A DNA stretch of 64,000 nucleotides from Cryptomeria japonica (GCF_030272615.1 NC_081411.1:837920136-837984135), one strand, 5' to 3'. Positions 30,626 through 43,024 are shown, counted from the first letter of the stretch. The notes: generated by a model from the letters alone, not told the origin. Numbers and translations are program-made.

Positions 30626-33057
30626 TTGAATGAATGATAAAGATATTAAATTGAATAATGATTCCATTGGATGATGATGCTGGTGTAGGTGCCTTAGGTG
30701 ATCCTAGTGTTAGACCCATAGGATTGAGAGACAGTCATGATTCTTGACTTGATTTGTATTGATGAGGCACTTGTATGTTTGATCCAATATCATTGTATAC
30801 TTAGACTTTATTGTTTTATGATGATCTATATGCAAACATGGATTCTATATGATGATGATGATGATGCAATGATAAATGCTTTTGTTGATTTTAGATTTTG
30901 ATGATCTCGGATGCAAATGGAAATAATTTCTAACTTAAATTATATGAATGCAATGATCTATATGGATTTGCACATGAATGATTGATTTTCTTTTGATTAT
31001 GCAAATGCAAATGATCTATATGAAATATTTTTGTATTTTTATGTAATGTTTATGATGATTATGAATCTAAGTGCAAAGATGCAACTAAATGATCATTAAT
31101 GGAATGCTAATGCAAATAAAAATGATGATACACTATATGATGAATGAAATGCACTTAATTGAATGCAAAATTAATGCAATTTATGAAATGAAACTAAATT
31201 ATTTGAAATGATTCTAAAGATGAATGCATCTAAAATGAGAAAATACAAATTTGTTTTTGTTTGTCCAAGTATACTCAATCATGATTTATGACTATTGTTC
31301 TGTTAATGAAATGAAATGCTTATAATGCAGAAAAATAATGAGATAATGAAATGATCTAACTAAAAATTGTGTTGCCATTCTTCATATGTGATCTTGTAAC
31401 AGTGCATGATTTCATCATTGAGCTTTAAAATGTTGTAAGAAAATACAAGCAACTTGACATAATGATTCAAGATGACTTGAGTATTCCTTACATGGATTTT
31501 GATATAGCAAGTTAATACAAGCAACTTGATATAATGGATCAAGTTGACTTGAGTATTGCTTGCACAACAGACAAGGATTATCTCCTTTCATGCATGACTT
31601 GGAACGTCCTCCTTGATCTTTTTCCAATCATATCCCGAGACAAGTTCATACCGTAGTAAGAGATAAACCATAGATAGCAATCAAAGAAAATAATCATGCC
31701 CCATCATAGCTTCTCTAGTCATGGACATCCTTGAGTTGCATAGAGTACATGATTAGCAATAAAATCAAGATATAAACACTGAACCTTGTATGTCATTCAC
31801 ATATTCTAATGGTCATTAACTAATATAATCATCTTAATGAATGATCTTTGGTAATCCTTTATTACTTGCTGATTGACTCTTCAGTTTCTGAGTTTCATAA
31901 TTCATTTGTTGTGAAATGCCTTGATTTTTGTTGCTTCGTTGCTTGTTATCTATTTCAAAACCCTAGGTGTTTTTGGTTTTTTCAAAGATTCAAAAGATCA
32001 CCTTAGCAAAAGGAATTAGGATTTTAGCCCTAGTGGAAACAAAAAATTATTATAGATAAATGCATTAATCAAGATCCAAACCATGGCAGGATACAAATGC
32101 AGATATGATTGATTCTGATAAAATCTAAGACAGTGACTATGACAAGTATGTCAAAGATTTAAAACTATTGGTAACCTATATATTTCTTGCTAAATGATTC
32201 AAAGAAATGGGTGTGAAAGATGAAATGGATAAACTAGGATACATGGAAGCGATAGATGCGATATGATGGAGTGGATAGGTGTGCAAAGCGATCTTCATAG
32301 AAGGAGGAACTCACTTTTTAGATAGCGTCTGTTTACTAGGTTTTAACCACTTGTTTTTATTGCACATTTTGATTTATTTTTCTGATTTTTTTGTTTTTCC
32401 TGATTTTTGAGAGATGAAAAATATCTTGCCATCAATTGATAAAGCTAAGACTACCCATAAAAAGAATCCAGCAATCATAGTGGTCTATGTCATTGTTTTG
32501 ATTTGTTCCATGATTGATAAGAATGTCTAGTTTCAAAGAGTGAGTACCCCATGTAAGACTGATCTGTTTGGTTTTGAGTGTACCTATCCCTATATAAGAC
32601 ACGTTGATGTTGATAGATTTAAAGTGATGAATTGATTAACAAAACATGTGATCAGTTTGATTTTAGTATTTGATAGTTTTCCTATTGTTGATTTGATGGA
32701 TGGGCCATGCGCTCATGCTTTGATTTTCAATTTTGTTCCTTTTTTAAAAAAGTTTTTGGACTTTTTTTATTTTTTGAGCTTTTTGGATTAGAAGAAAGAT
32801 GTATTTGGTTTCCCTAATTTATAGCAAGACAAGGAATGGATGAATTGTTGAGCTAAAGATGAATGGGTGAAAGATGGAGGTAGCTTATGAGGAGACACGT
32901 CAAGAGATTTTTTGAAATCATGTTTTTGTCCTTAGTTTTGATCAAGATCAAGGCTAGAAAAGGGAATATGGATAGGAGAAACAAGATCATAGATAATGAT
33001 AGATGATGGAAGAAATGAATAGTTAGGATAGATGGTATAGATTAGCATGAAGCAAGA
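30626..33057 (-). other. E2a 3' zone, non-coding
   Basis: AT-rich, with many ATGATGA and AATGCAAAT words and no recognisable protein. The part from about 32262 upwards is the start of the arm shared (inverted) with 44690-47992. Confidence 0.5.
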
Positions 33058-33291
33058 TCATAGATAGCACTGGATGAACTTAGATAGAGTAATGGATACT
33101 GGAGGAAGGATAATGGAAGATGTGGTATGAAGAATAGAGTGGATGAAACTTTGACCCCAAGTATAGAAGTCTCCATTTGTAAAGAGGTAATATATAAGAT
33201 TGTCATAGTATTTAGCACCACCTAAATAGCTGTTCCTAAACTTTTCAAAGATAGAGACCCAACCCACACTTAGAACCTCTGGAAAATTCAA
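33058..33291 (-). other. 77-codon frame kept in both arms (E2a copy)
   Basis: Sense to E2a. Reads NFPEVLSVGWVSIFEKFRN, GGAKYYDNLIYYLFTNGDF and ends SITLSKFIQCYL. The inverted copy at 46625-46858 keeps the same frame and differs at only about four residues. There is no ATG at the start (TTG), so it would need to be an exon or part of a longer product. Function unknown. Confidence 0.3.
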
Positions 33292-34285
33292 CCAAACATA
33301 TCTAGAAACTAGGAAGTAGACTCAAAAGGGAAGAAGAATCCCAAACTGGATCAAGGTACTTAGTCTTTGATTACCCATGTGTGTGCAATTGCATTCATTC
33401 TGGCTCATATGATCATTGTAATCTTTAGAATCCAATGTGGCTAGCTACATGAGTTACTTGGACTTCAAAAGCATCCTGGATAGAGCCTCGCTGCCAGCAA
33501 GAATCCATAGCTCCAATGAGGTTATCATTGTAATATCACAAATATTGCTCAATTGCCATCTAGGCATCCATAGCCCTGATGGAGTTACTCACATTTTCCC
33601 ATAGCCAAGCTTTTGATATTTGATTTTTTCTTTTCTTTTCTGGATATTTCTTTTCCTGATCATGCTTTAGATCTTTTGATATTGTCTTTTTCTTTTCTTA
33701 TTTTGATTGCATTATCTTGTAAGTAATGAAACTTACATGGGTCTAATAATTATAGTGGCGCTGAAGCAAGATTTTAGATTTTTCACTAGCCATGTCTTCG
33801 ACTAAGAGAACACAATGATTTAGAGAAATTGATTAAGTGTATGAGATATATTAATAAAAAGGATGTTGGTACCAAGATACGATAAGTGGTTCTTTTTTGG
33901 ATTGAGTGTGTATCCCAACCAAAAGATAATGTTAAAGACGAACAACCTCAGATTCTTAAGTGTATCAGGAATAGATATCTAGGAAATGGACTGAACATGA
34001 TATTCAAGCATGGGCAAGCATGTGACAAAATGACACAAATGCCTATTTCAAAGATGATGAATTCATGCAAAGGGTTGAATGAAAGGGACAGAAGGATAGA
34101 AAAGATGTGTTGGATAATAGATAGAATGTTTGAAGACTTGTGTGAGGATAGATGGAAATGCATTCAAGATGAGTGTTGGTACACAACTTGAGAAGTGATG
34201 AAAATATGGAGGATAATTGAATTTTGGGACATAAGAACCCAACATAGATGAAGGAAATGATGGAAGGATATTTTTGAAAAGATGT

Positions 34286-34930
34286 TTAGATAGTTGTATG
34301 AAACAAGTTCAAAGATGCATTCCTTTGTTGATCTTTCTTATGAATCATTTGAGGTGATGGAATGGTGGATGGAGGGAAGTAAGGACCCAAGATGGATGGA
34401 AGGGATAGAGAGTTTGACTTTGGAATGAAAGGACCTAAAATAGATTTGGAGGATAAAGAGTTTAACTTTGGAACGAAAGGACCTAAAATAGATTTGGAGG
34501 ATAAAGAGATTGAATTTGGAATGAAAGGACCTAAAATGGATTTGGATGATGAAGAGTTTAACTTTGGAATGAAAGGACCTAAAATGGATTTGGAGGATGA
34601 AGAGTTTGAATTTGGAACGAAAGGACCTAAAATGGATTTGGAGGATGAAGAGTTTTCTTGATCTTGACTTGGAGTAGGATTATTTGAGTTTGTGTTTTCC
34701 ACTTGATTTTGAATTAGATTAGTGAAGGGGGTGGAAGGGATATCATGCTCTTTCTTAGGAGGTGGATGTTGAATGGGACTCTACTCTTGAGATAAAAGGG
34801 GATCATCGTGGATGGAATACCAAAATTTTAGGGGATCATCATAAGATTCTTGATAGGTAGGATCTTGATAAAAAATGGGATTAGATTGGAGAGCCATGAT
34901 ATCTTGATCTTGATTGAGGCTAGGACTCAT
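34286..34930 (-). pseudogene. E2a 16-residue-repeat protein, one nonsense change
   Basis: Frame from ATG at 34930 to the stop at 34286, matching the intact E2b frame 45002-45646 in length (645 nt). Six tandem units of 16 residues of the form SSSSKSILGPFIPKSN lie near the C-terminus (+ strand about 34390-34665). A TAG at 34781-34783 stands where E2b has CAG (Gln). Ser/Pro/Gln-rich, probably disordered. No known domain. Confidence 0.6.
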
Positions 34931-35214
34931 TTCCTTTGAATAAGCTTCTTCTTTTTTAAGTGACAAGGGATGATCACACGAGCAATCAAAGTTTCAATTT
35001 AGATAGGTTGATGTTGTTGAATTGATGGATACTTCATTTTAGATACTCAAGCTCATTAAGTCAAATAGGCCCCTATGACAAAGCATGTCAAATGATATGG
35101 ATAAAGTCTCTTGATGTGGAAACTTGACTTGACTAACTTGAATACCTATCTAGGTATTGTTGTCATTGAGATAGTTCGATGATATACTCTTGATCACTTG
35201 GTTTGATCTAGTGT

Positions 35215-35660
35215 TTCAAATGTTGGAAAGCCTTTGTGAGCTGCTTTAGAGGTCTGACCTCCTGCGCCAACAACTAGAAGGATTTTAGAAACTAGTACAA
35301 GTGGTTTTTAGTAAAGGCTTCCAGTCATGTGGCCATACATGCAACACTTTCAACTCTGTAAATACATAAGGTTCCCAGCCTATAGAGGTTAACGCTCCAT
35401 AGGGTTTATGGGGAAACATAGTGTCGGTATGAACTTATTAGCACATGTTGTTTGGGACTTTCATCACAAACATGATTTATTTATAGTGGATTGGAAGGAC
35501 TCAGTATTAGCCTATTTCCACTTTAGGTCATTCCCCTCTCACTGGCCCCCTCCAGGTAGGTCAGGAAGGTAGGCCCTCTAAATAATTTAATTGCTTGAAA
35601 GTAAAGAAAGCATAAAAGAGTGGGTTTGGCTTATTGGTCACCTAATTAAGGGGAGAGCAT
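35215..35660. repeat. Leader repeat copy in E2a
   Basis: Matches 1-720 in the opposite orientation. It joins the repeat-ORF arm at about 35203-35230, the point where E2a and E2b stop resembling each other, so this is probably the deletion junction that removed gag-pol from E2a. Confidence 0.65.
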
Positions 35661-35665
35661 ATACC
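35661..35665. repeat. Target site duplication of N3, left copy (ATACC)
   Basis: ATACC precedes TGTTGGCATATGG at 35666 and recurs at 42201-42205. Confidence 0.95.
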
Positions 35666-36444
35666 TGTTGGCATATGGACACTCCAATGAGACATTGTGT
35701 GTGATTGAAGGTTTTGTCATTGATGGCAATCTTGCAATCCTATGGCACCAGCAAGATAGTGCACTAGCATCAACAAGATCACTCTACACCAGCACCAGCA
35801 CCAGCACAGAAGAAAAGATGTATACCAGCATAAAGCCTGATATGATTTTTGATATGTAATAATTTGTTTATTATTGTAAGCTGACTTGGAAAGTTGTAAA
35901 TGACTCTTGTATATGAAGGAGATCATTGTAAACATTTAAAAAAAAAAAATGAAGCAAGCATAAAAGAAAATTATTAGGCAGACCTAATGTGCGAATTATA
36001 GGTCAAGGGTATATGTAAAGAACAGAGTTAGAACCGGTACTAAATATAGCATTGAAGATGCTATTATAAAGCAGTACAGATCTTTGGATTAGTATAATCC
36101 TCATTGTAAGTCAGTGTGACTTCTCATTGAGCAGTGAGCTCTAGGCAGTTGGCGTTCCTGCATGTGCAAGCCCCTATTGTAAGTAATATTCTCTTATTGG
36201 CTAGTGAGTGAATATTGTGGGTCACAAATCCCACTGAGGTTTTTCCCACATCGGGTTTCCTTGTTAAACATCTTGTGTTATGGTGTTCTTTTCATGTGGA
36301 TGTTTCTGATTCTGTTTATTGCATTAATTCTTACATACCGGTATACTGCTATTTTATGTTCTGCATGTTTTAACTTAAGAAATTCTTATCACCGGTTAGA
36401 TACTGATTCACCCCCCCCTCTCAGTATCTGTGGGAATCCTAACA
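35666..36444 (+). repeat. N3 5' LTR
   Basis: 779 bp, TGTTGGCATATGGAC to GGAATCCTAACA. The TATA region near 35910 reads TATATGAAGG; the partner LTR keeps TATATAAAGG at 41668. Confidence 0.95.
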
Positions 36445-36446
36445 AT

Positions 36447-36458
36447 TGGTATCAGATC
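36447..36458 (+). promoter_or_regulatory. N3 primer binding site
   Basis: TGGTATCAGATC, two bases after the LTR; 10 or 11 of 12 bases match the initiator tRNA-Met site. Confidence 0.9.
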
Positions 36459-36515
36459 TTGGTCCTCTATTTTCAGAAGCCTAATAGCTTGAGGAAGATC
36501 TTGACACCGATAAAG

Positions 36516-37672
36516 ATGGAGAATCTGATGAAGCAACTTGAAGGATCTCTTATTGACTATGATGCAGAGAAGTTGAAAAATATCAAATTGGAAGATGATT
36601 TAAGAGCAGCTCAAGATATCATTCAGGCACTTCAAGAAAATCTTATTGTTACAAGAAATAAGAGAAGAGAACTTTGTGAAAAATTGCAAAATGAGAATGA
36701 TGAAAAGGAATCTCTTAATGATATGATAAGCAAGCCGAAACAAGACATCGTGACAACAAAAATGAAATGCAGGATATGACTATGAGATTTTGCAAATAAA
36801 TTGAGGATAGAAAGAAGAATGAAGAAGAATTGACCAAAAGACTAAGTGATGCAGCAAATGAGAACACAAGACTTAGCTATGAAAATGACATGTTGAAGAT
36901 AGATCTGATGCATACTCAGAATGACTCAAATGAACTAATGAGATAAAAAGAAATCTTGGAAAGGGAATTGGAAATTGCAAATCAACATAAAGAAAAATTC
37001 AAGAAAAGCTCAGAAGAACTTGGTACCTTATTGAAGAATAAAAAACCTAAGGGTGACACCTCTGGAATTGGCTTTGAAGTTGGAGAAACCTCTGGTACTA
37101 CAAACACTCAGGATCACAACAAACCGGTAAGACCACCTAATGCTTATTAATTCAATGGAAAATGCTTTAACTGTAATAAGTATGGTCATAGGGCAAATGA
37201 ATGTAGATTTAGGAATTATCAGAATATCAATACACCCACTGGTCAATGTTCCAAATGCAACAAAGTTGGTCATAACTTTGAAAACCGCAGAATGAATGTG
37301 AGATGTTATGTTTGTGGAAGATTTGGACATTTATCTAATCAATGCAGAACACAAACTGACATAGGTTATGGGAAAGCTATTCAGAAAAATAATGTAACTT
37401 GTTATGCATGTAACAAGATTGGGCATATTGCTAAATTTTGTAGAAATAAAAGTACACCGGTAGACAACAAAAGTGCTAGCTTGAAAGGAAAAGAAAAATT
37501 TGAAGAGGTTAAGCAAGAATTCTCAAAACAATGGATTAGAAAAGCTGATCTAAACATTGGGAATACTCCTCCACCAGTAGAACCAACAAATGCTTCACCG
37601 GCAGGACAGAGTGATGCTTCACCGGTAGGACAGAGCAGTGCTCCACCGGCAGGAAGTTCTTCATCTAATTGA
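36516..37672 (+). pseudogene. gag: N3 Gag-like protein: coiled coil and four zinc knuckles
   Basis: ATG 36516 (MENLMKQLEGSLIDYDAEKL) opens a Glu/Lys/Asn-rich coiled-coil region that runs to 36779, then shifts frame and continues from 36956. Knuckles: CFNCNKYGHRANEC, CSKCNKVGHNFENR (last Cys lost), CYVCGRFGHLSNQC and CYACNKIGHIAKFC, within 37149-37440. The C-terminus has repeats of the type SPAGQSDASPVGQS. A TAA at 37148-37150 precedes the first knuckle. Multiple C-x2-C-x4-H-x4-C knuckles fit an RNA-binding nucleocapsid part of a SIRE-like gag. Confidence 0.85.
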
Positions 37673-37972
37673 AGAAAATATCCTTAAGGGTTTTGTCAAT
37701 CTAATGACACATGTACTATTATTCCCTCAGTTAGAGATAAGAAGTTGAAAATTACTTGACCGGCAAACAATGTTAAGTGAATACTTAACTGGCATGCAAT
37801 TAATGTGGTAGATAGCAAAAAAGACTTTATAAAATAAGGTTTTGGCTCCATTTCATTTCACCGTGATTTCAAACTTTCAGAGAGCATGAAGATTCCGAGC
37901 TAAGGCATTTCGAGCAAGAAGCAAGCACACTCCAAGAAATCATTCATCCAAGACAGAAAAAGGTATTTAATC

Positions 37973-40900
37973 ATGGCATCCACCTCTGTAATTGAATACA
38001 TAGCGAACCCTACTCTTGTGGAAGTAATTAAAAGACCTAGGCCCATATTTCAGTTAGTCCCCAAAATAGCAAAGAAGGATGATACCTTAGGTGCATTTTC
38101 TCAAATTCCTAAAGGTGTTGTATATGCTAAAGACCCTAGAATGTACATCCATTGCAATATTGAAGAGTTAGGAGATGAGGAAATCAAAACCATGTATAAA
38201 ATTGAGATATGTGATGATACCGACAATGTTAAAGCTGAACACAAGGTTATTGAAACCCTAGGATTCATAGAAATCCTTAGCATTCCTGAATTTCCTAAAG
38301 ATGTGATTAGGATAGTGTTAAGCAGAGTTCATGGAGAATTTTTCTGGTTAGATGCAATTCATAAGATCACCAAGGAAGCGGTAAAGGCTGTCATAGGGTT
38401 ACCGGCCACCGGTAAAAGACCAAACAAAAACAAGAAGGTGTCAAATGATTTAGTCATAGACCTAATAGGTGCAACATTTAATAAAAAATGTGAGATTCTT
38501 AAGTATGATATTAGGTTACAAAGCCACTCATGCTAATAGACTTAACTCAGTTTCAAGTTTATGCATTAAGAGTGCTTATGATATGATAACAGACAATGCA
38601 AAAATTGACATTTGTGAATGGTTAAAGGATGAACTAATAGACAAACTTGGAATGATAAAGAAGGATAAGAAAGGAAATTTCAGATTTGGAAATCTATTAG
38701 TATGCCTAATGCTTCATATAACAAAACAGGTTCCCAGTATAGGATATAAAGAACTAGGATATGACATACTGGTAGGAAAGCAATTGACAAAACTATTTAA
38801 TACCATGGGTGAGAACAAGGAAAACAACATTCAGGACTTTTTCCAAGCATTAAAGACAAAAATGAAGAAAAGGATAAGGTTATCTCAGAAAATTGTAGAT
38901 AAATACAAAGATGATATATGCTTTGTTATTAAAAAGGATGAAATATGGATGGAAGCAGTCATCCCAAGGACAATTTGGGTAACAAAAATGGGCTATGAGA
39001 TAGATGACCACATAGTTGAAACTTATGCCAAAGCACTTCTGGAAGCCCCCAATGAACCTAAGGAAGAAGTATTTGGTAGTGCTGAAACCATAGAAAGCCA
39101 AATATAGTCCAAGAAAAGAGTGAAGAAGGTAGAGGCATTTGTGAGAAAAGGATCCAGACAAGCAAAGGCCATTAAGGAAGATGTATTAAAGAAAACTGAC
39201 ATAACTGAAGATGAGTTGGCTGCCCCACAACCTGAAGCTCATCTATCACCGATAGGTACTTCTTCAGAAGGTGGCATGCCAACAACTTTTAAAAGAGTTG
39301 TTAGGAAAAGAGATCCCTCACCGGCAACCACTCCTTCACCTAGAAGGACAAGGAAGAAGCAACAAGCTATGAGATCTCCGGTCAAAAAGGTCACACCTAA
39401 AAGGAAGCTAACTCCTAAGAAAAAGAAAAAGACAAAAACTAACTTGGCACCTCTAGACATATTGCTAAATGAGATTACAGAGGAAGGAAAACTGAAAAAC
39501 ATAGGGAAAATTTATGACACCCTATCTACTGATGAGAAAGGGCAAGTTGAGGAGAGTGTAATACTGCATATGGACATGTTCAAAAAGTTTTTGATGGAAT
39601 TTATCAATGAAATACCTGATGATTTATACAAAAGACTTGAGGCCAAAAGGTAAGGAGTGATTGAATTAGACAAGAAAATAAAAATAGAAAAACTACTTGC
39701 TATATATCCGGTAAACTCCCCAAAGGAAATTGATGATCTAATTGCTCAGGAAAACCAGACTGTTTTCTCCACTACATACCAGCATATTTCATTGATGGCA
39801 GGAAGAGTTACAGAAGTTACAAAGGAAACAGAAGATGGTTGGGACATATTCTTGGTTGAAATGGAAAAACAAGAAGAATACAGGAATCCCAAGCCTGTTA
39901 AGGTATATCAAAAGGATAAGGACAAAGGGAAAGGCAAAGTTGGTGGACCTCCAAGCATAAAGGTTAAAGACAACCTACCTCCACTTATGAAAATCACAAC
40001 TCCTGAAGACCAACCAGCAATAGAAAGCATGGATGTAGAGGATAGTAATCCAAATCCTGAAGTCCTATACACTGTAAATGTTGATACCCAAAAGATCAAC
40101 ATAATAGTTGATAAAGATACAACTGAAAAGTGAGATATGGCTAAAAAGCCTCCAGTAACAGGAGATACAGAGCAACCAATAGAGCATACAGGGAAAAAGA
40201 TTGAATCTGAGGCACAAATAGAGAAACCAATAGAGCTAAAGGCTCTGGAATAGGCTCACAAGGAAACAATGCCACCAGTAAGCAATGAAGCAGGAAAACT
40301 AGTGCTAAAAGAAATACAAACACAAACTGACCTACCAAAGGTCAATACAAGCATGGTCACTTCCACCGGTACTCAGACTCTTGGATCGTCATTAGCATTC
40401 AAGTCAACTAATGTGACTGAGGTATTGCTTGAATCCATTAAGAAAATAACTAACTATAATTCACAGGCTTACAAAGCAACGGATGATTCAATACCAATTT
40501 TGAAGATAATTGCTCTTGATTGTAATATAGATAATAAAGATTCTTTAGGATAGTTGGATACATTATGTAAATACATTTGTGGAAATATTGATAAAATAAA
40601 GGAAGAATCAGTAAAGGACATAGTAGAAAAGGAGAAACAAAAATTCTTTGAAGAAGAAATAAAGAAGTGTAACAGAGACTTTGACACACTTCTACTGGAG
40701 CTGTGTAGTTTGTTAAAAGAATATAAAAATCTGTATAAAGACACATGCAAAACAAACTTCTTGACTGTAGATATTGACAAGAAAATAAGCAAGACACAGG
40801 ATGAGATAAATAAGCTTGCAGACAATTTTGTCAACTCACCGGATTTACTATCTATTTTTGAAGATAAGTTAGCAAATTTTGAGGAAGAATTTCTTAAACA

Positions 40901-41141
40901 GGAAAGAGAGAAAGAGAGAATAATAAACAAGGCAAAACACTTGAGATCCAAACTGAGTCCAAGATTGGACCATCTAGCATCTCTGCAGAAGGAAATCTCA
41001 GAGGCATTAGCATAGGGAAGTAAAACATCAGCAAAGCAATTACAACATCTCACCGGTACTGTGAAGAGGACTGAAACAACAATAAAAGATCGAAAAATGT
41101 TTATGGATAGTATAAACTTAATTTTGGGTGATCTTTTTTAG
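37973..41141 (+). pseudogene. N3 ORF2, about 1050 codons, unknown function
   Basis: ATG 37973 (MASTSVIEYIANPTLVEVI), one frameshift near 38500, then one frame to a stop at about 41139. Its in-frame stops lie at 39105, 39651, 40131, about 40251, 40551 and 41013. The N-terminal third has a globular look: FSQIPKGVVYAKDPRMYIH, FPKDVIRIVLSRVHGEFFW, ITKEAVKAVIGLPATGKRP, FGNLLVCLMLHITKQVP. The middle is Lys/Pro-rich and basic (39300-39450). The C-terminal third (40554-41015) is coiled-coil-like. No RT, integrase, protease or known transposase motif. It could resemble plant transposon-associated proteins of unknown role; that is a guess. Confidence 0.7.
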
Positions 41142-41378
41142 ATAATAACTACCCAACTACAAGGTTGAGGATATGACTACAAACTCTACTAACATCTTGA
41201 AAACCTTTCTCATTGATGCCAAAGGGGGAGTAGTAGGATGAGAAAGTTCAAAGACAGGAATCATATGCTCAAGGGGAGCCCTTCATATTTTTGGTAAACA
41301 TTCTTTTTGGTAAATTTTTTTTGGACTACACATTTTGGACACTTTCTGAAATTTCTCATGACTGTTGCCATCAATGCC

Positions 41379-41390
41379 AAAGGGGGAGAT
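41379..41390 (+). promoter_or_regulatory. N3 polypurine tract
   Basis: AAAGGGGGAGAT immediately before the LTR at 41391, identical to the C1 and C2 tracts. Confidence 0.9.
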
Positions 41391-42200
41391 TGTTGGCATA
41401 TGGACACTCCAATGAGACATTGTGTGTGATTGAAGGTTTTGTCATTGATGGAAACCTTGCAATCCTATGGCACTGGCAAGACTTCATACTAGCAAAGAAT
41501 TACACAAGCAAGATAGTACACCGACATCAACAAGATCACTCTACACTGGCACCAGCACCGGCACCAAAGAAAAGATGTATACCGGCATAAAGGCCGATAG
41601 GATTTTTGATATGTAATATTTTGTTTATTATTGTAAGCCAACTTGGCAAATTGTAAAATGACTCTTGTATATAAAGGAGATCATTGTAGACATTTAAAAA
41701 AAAAAAGGAAGCAAGCATAAAAGAAAATTATTAGGTAGACCTAATGTACGAATTATAGGTCAAGGGTATATGTAAAGAATAGAGTTAGAACCAGTACTGA
41801 ATCTAGCATTAAAGATGCTATTATAAAGAAATACAGATCTTTGGATTAGTATAATCCTCATTGTAAGTTAGTGTGACTTCTCATTGAGCAGTGAGCTCTA
41901 GGCAGTTGGCCTTCCTGCATGTGCAGGCCCCTATTGTAAGTAATATTCTCTTATTGGCCAGTGAGTGAATATTGTGGGTCAAAAATCCCACCGAGGTTTT
42001 TCCCACACTGGGTTTCCTTGTTAAGCATCTTGTGTTATGATGTTCTTTTCATGTGGATGTTTTTGATTCTATTTATTGCATTAATTCTTGCATACTGGTA
42101 TACTGCTATTTTATGTTCTGCATGTTTTAACTTAAGAAATTCTTATCACCGGTTAGATATTGATTCACCCCCCCTCTCAGTATCTGTGGGAATCCTAACA
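41391..42200 (+). repeat. N3 3' LTR
   Basis: 810 bp, same ends as 35666-36444; longer mainly through a short insertion near 41480-41520. Followed by ATACC. Confidence 0.95.
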
Positions 42201-42205
42201 ATACC
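42201..42205. repeat. Target site duplication of N3, right copy (ATACC)
   Basis: Identical to 35661-35665. Confidence 0.95.
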
Positions 42206-43024
42206 TACCACTTTTGAGGCATGGAATATAAGTGTTCTTTTTAAATTTCCATAGAAATGTGATCTATCCTCTATTTGGAGATGTTGCTCCAATAAGCATG
42301 GTGTTTATTTTAGCCCCACATAGTAAATGATTTTCTAAACTAGGAATTGGAAATCTTGGTCAACAAAATGAAAATATTTGCAAAAAGTAACTTGCTTTGT
42401 AAAAATGGACAAGTTGATTGTTCTTTTTTCACTCCTAATCCTGAAATGCCCTGAAATTTGACTAAGTCTGAAATTTGGAGAATCTTCCAAAAACTAGATT
42501 TTGCATTATAACTCCTAGAGGTCTGAAACCTCTCTCAAACATCTTGACAATATATATGGAATAGAACTTCACTTATACTTAAATGTTATATTCCATATAT
42601 ATTACCCTTGCACAAACCTAATTTCAAGATTTGATTAAAAAATTTGCACTTTGTTTCAAATGCACTAAACTATCTGTAAAAAGAGCTAACCTACGTCACA
42701 AAAGTGCTAACCTGCATCACAAAAGCGCTAACCTATGATGCAAATGTGCTAGCCTGTGATGCAAATGCATAGTTTTTCAGACAAAAGTGCTAACCTACAT
42801 GACATATGCGCTAACCTGTGATGCAAAAGTGCTAACCTATGATGCAAATGCATAGATTTTCAGATAAAAGTGCTAACCTACATGACATATGTGCTAACCT
42901 ATGATGCAAATGCGCTAACCTATCGAACAAAAGTGCTGTCAAAATTCACACATGTGTGAATCTTCATTACAAATGTGTTAATTTTACTTTATGAGATTTT
43001 TAAAAGTATATGCGAGGTCTATGA
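42206..43024 (-). other. E2a leader next to the PBS
   Basis: Non-coding in both directions. Holds the minisatellite listed separately. A pair of ATATATGGAATA and TATTCCATATATAT words (near 42553 and 42588) could form a stem. Confidence 0.5.
42660..42950. repeat. Minisatellite in the E2a leader, about twelve units of about 20 bp
   Basis: Units vary around GTGCTAACCTATGATGCAAA, with alternates CTACATGACATAT and CTGCATCACAAAA. A longer block including GCATAG-TTTTCAGA-AAAA repeats twice (about 42764 and 42850), giving higher-order structure. It lies about 80 bases from the PBS. Confidence 0.85.

Larger units (their letters stand above)
35666..42200 (+). mobile_element. N3: complete non-autonomous Copia-like element with a large unknown ORF
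   Basis: LTRs 35666-36444 and 41391-42200, a 5-bp duplication, Met-type PBS and a PPT identical to those of C1 and C2 (AAAGGGGGAGAT). Inside are a gag-like frame with zinc knuckles and a second frame of about 1050 codons replacing protease, integrase and RT. With no pol it must have used another element's enzymes, plausibly those of the C1/C2 family. Confidence 0.92.

Noticed and set aside
33886-34191. A 101-codon frame antisense to E2a, open also in the E2b counterpart (45741-46046)
   Set aside because: It begins with GTG rather than ATG in both copies, is antisense to the element and overlaps non-coding sequence. Two copies staying open over 300 bases is not enough to claim a gene.
34392-34661. 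89-codon repeat frame on the opposite strand of the 16-residue-repeat ORF (also 45271-45540)
   Set aside because: It is the reverse reading of a 48-bp tandem repeat; any open frame is multiplied by the repeat. The sense frame is longer and has an ATG.
42660-42950. Possible CRISPR-like array
   Set aside because: Units are directly adjacent and diverged without unique spacers, and this is plant nuclear sequence. It is a minisatellite.
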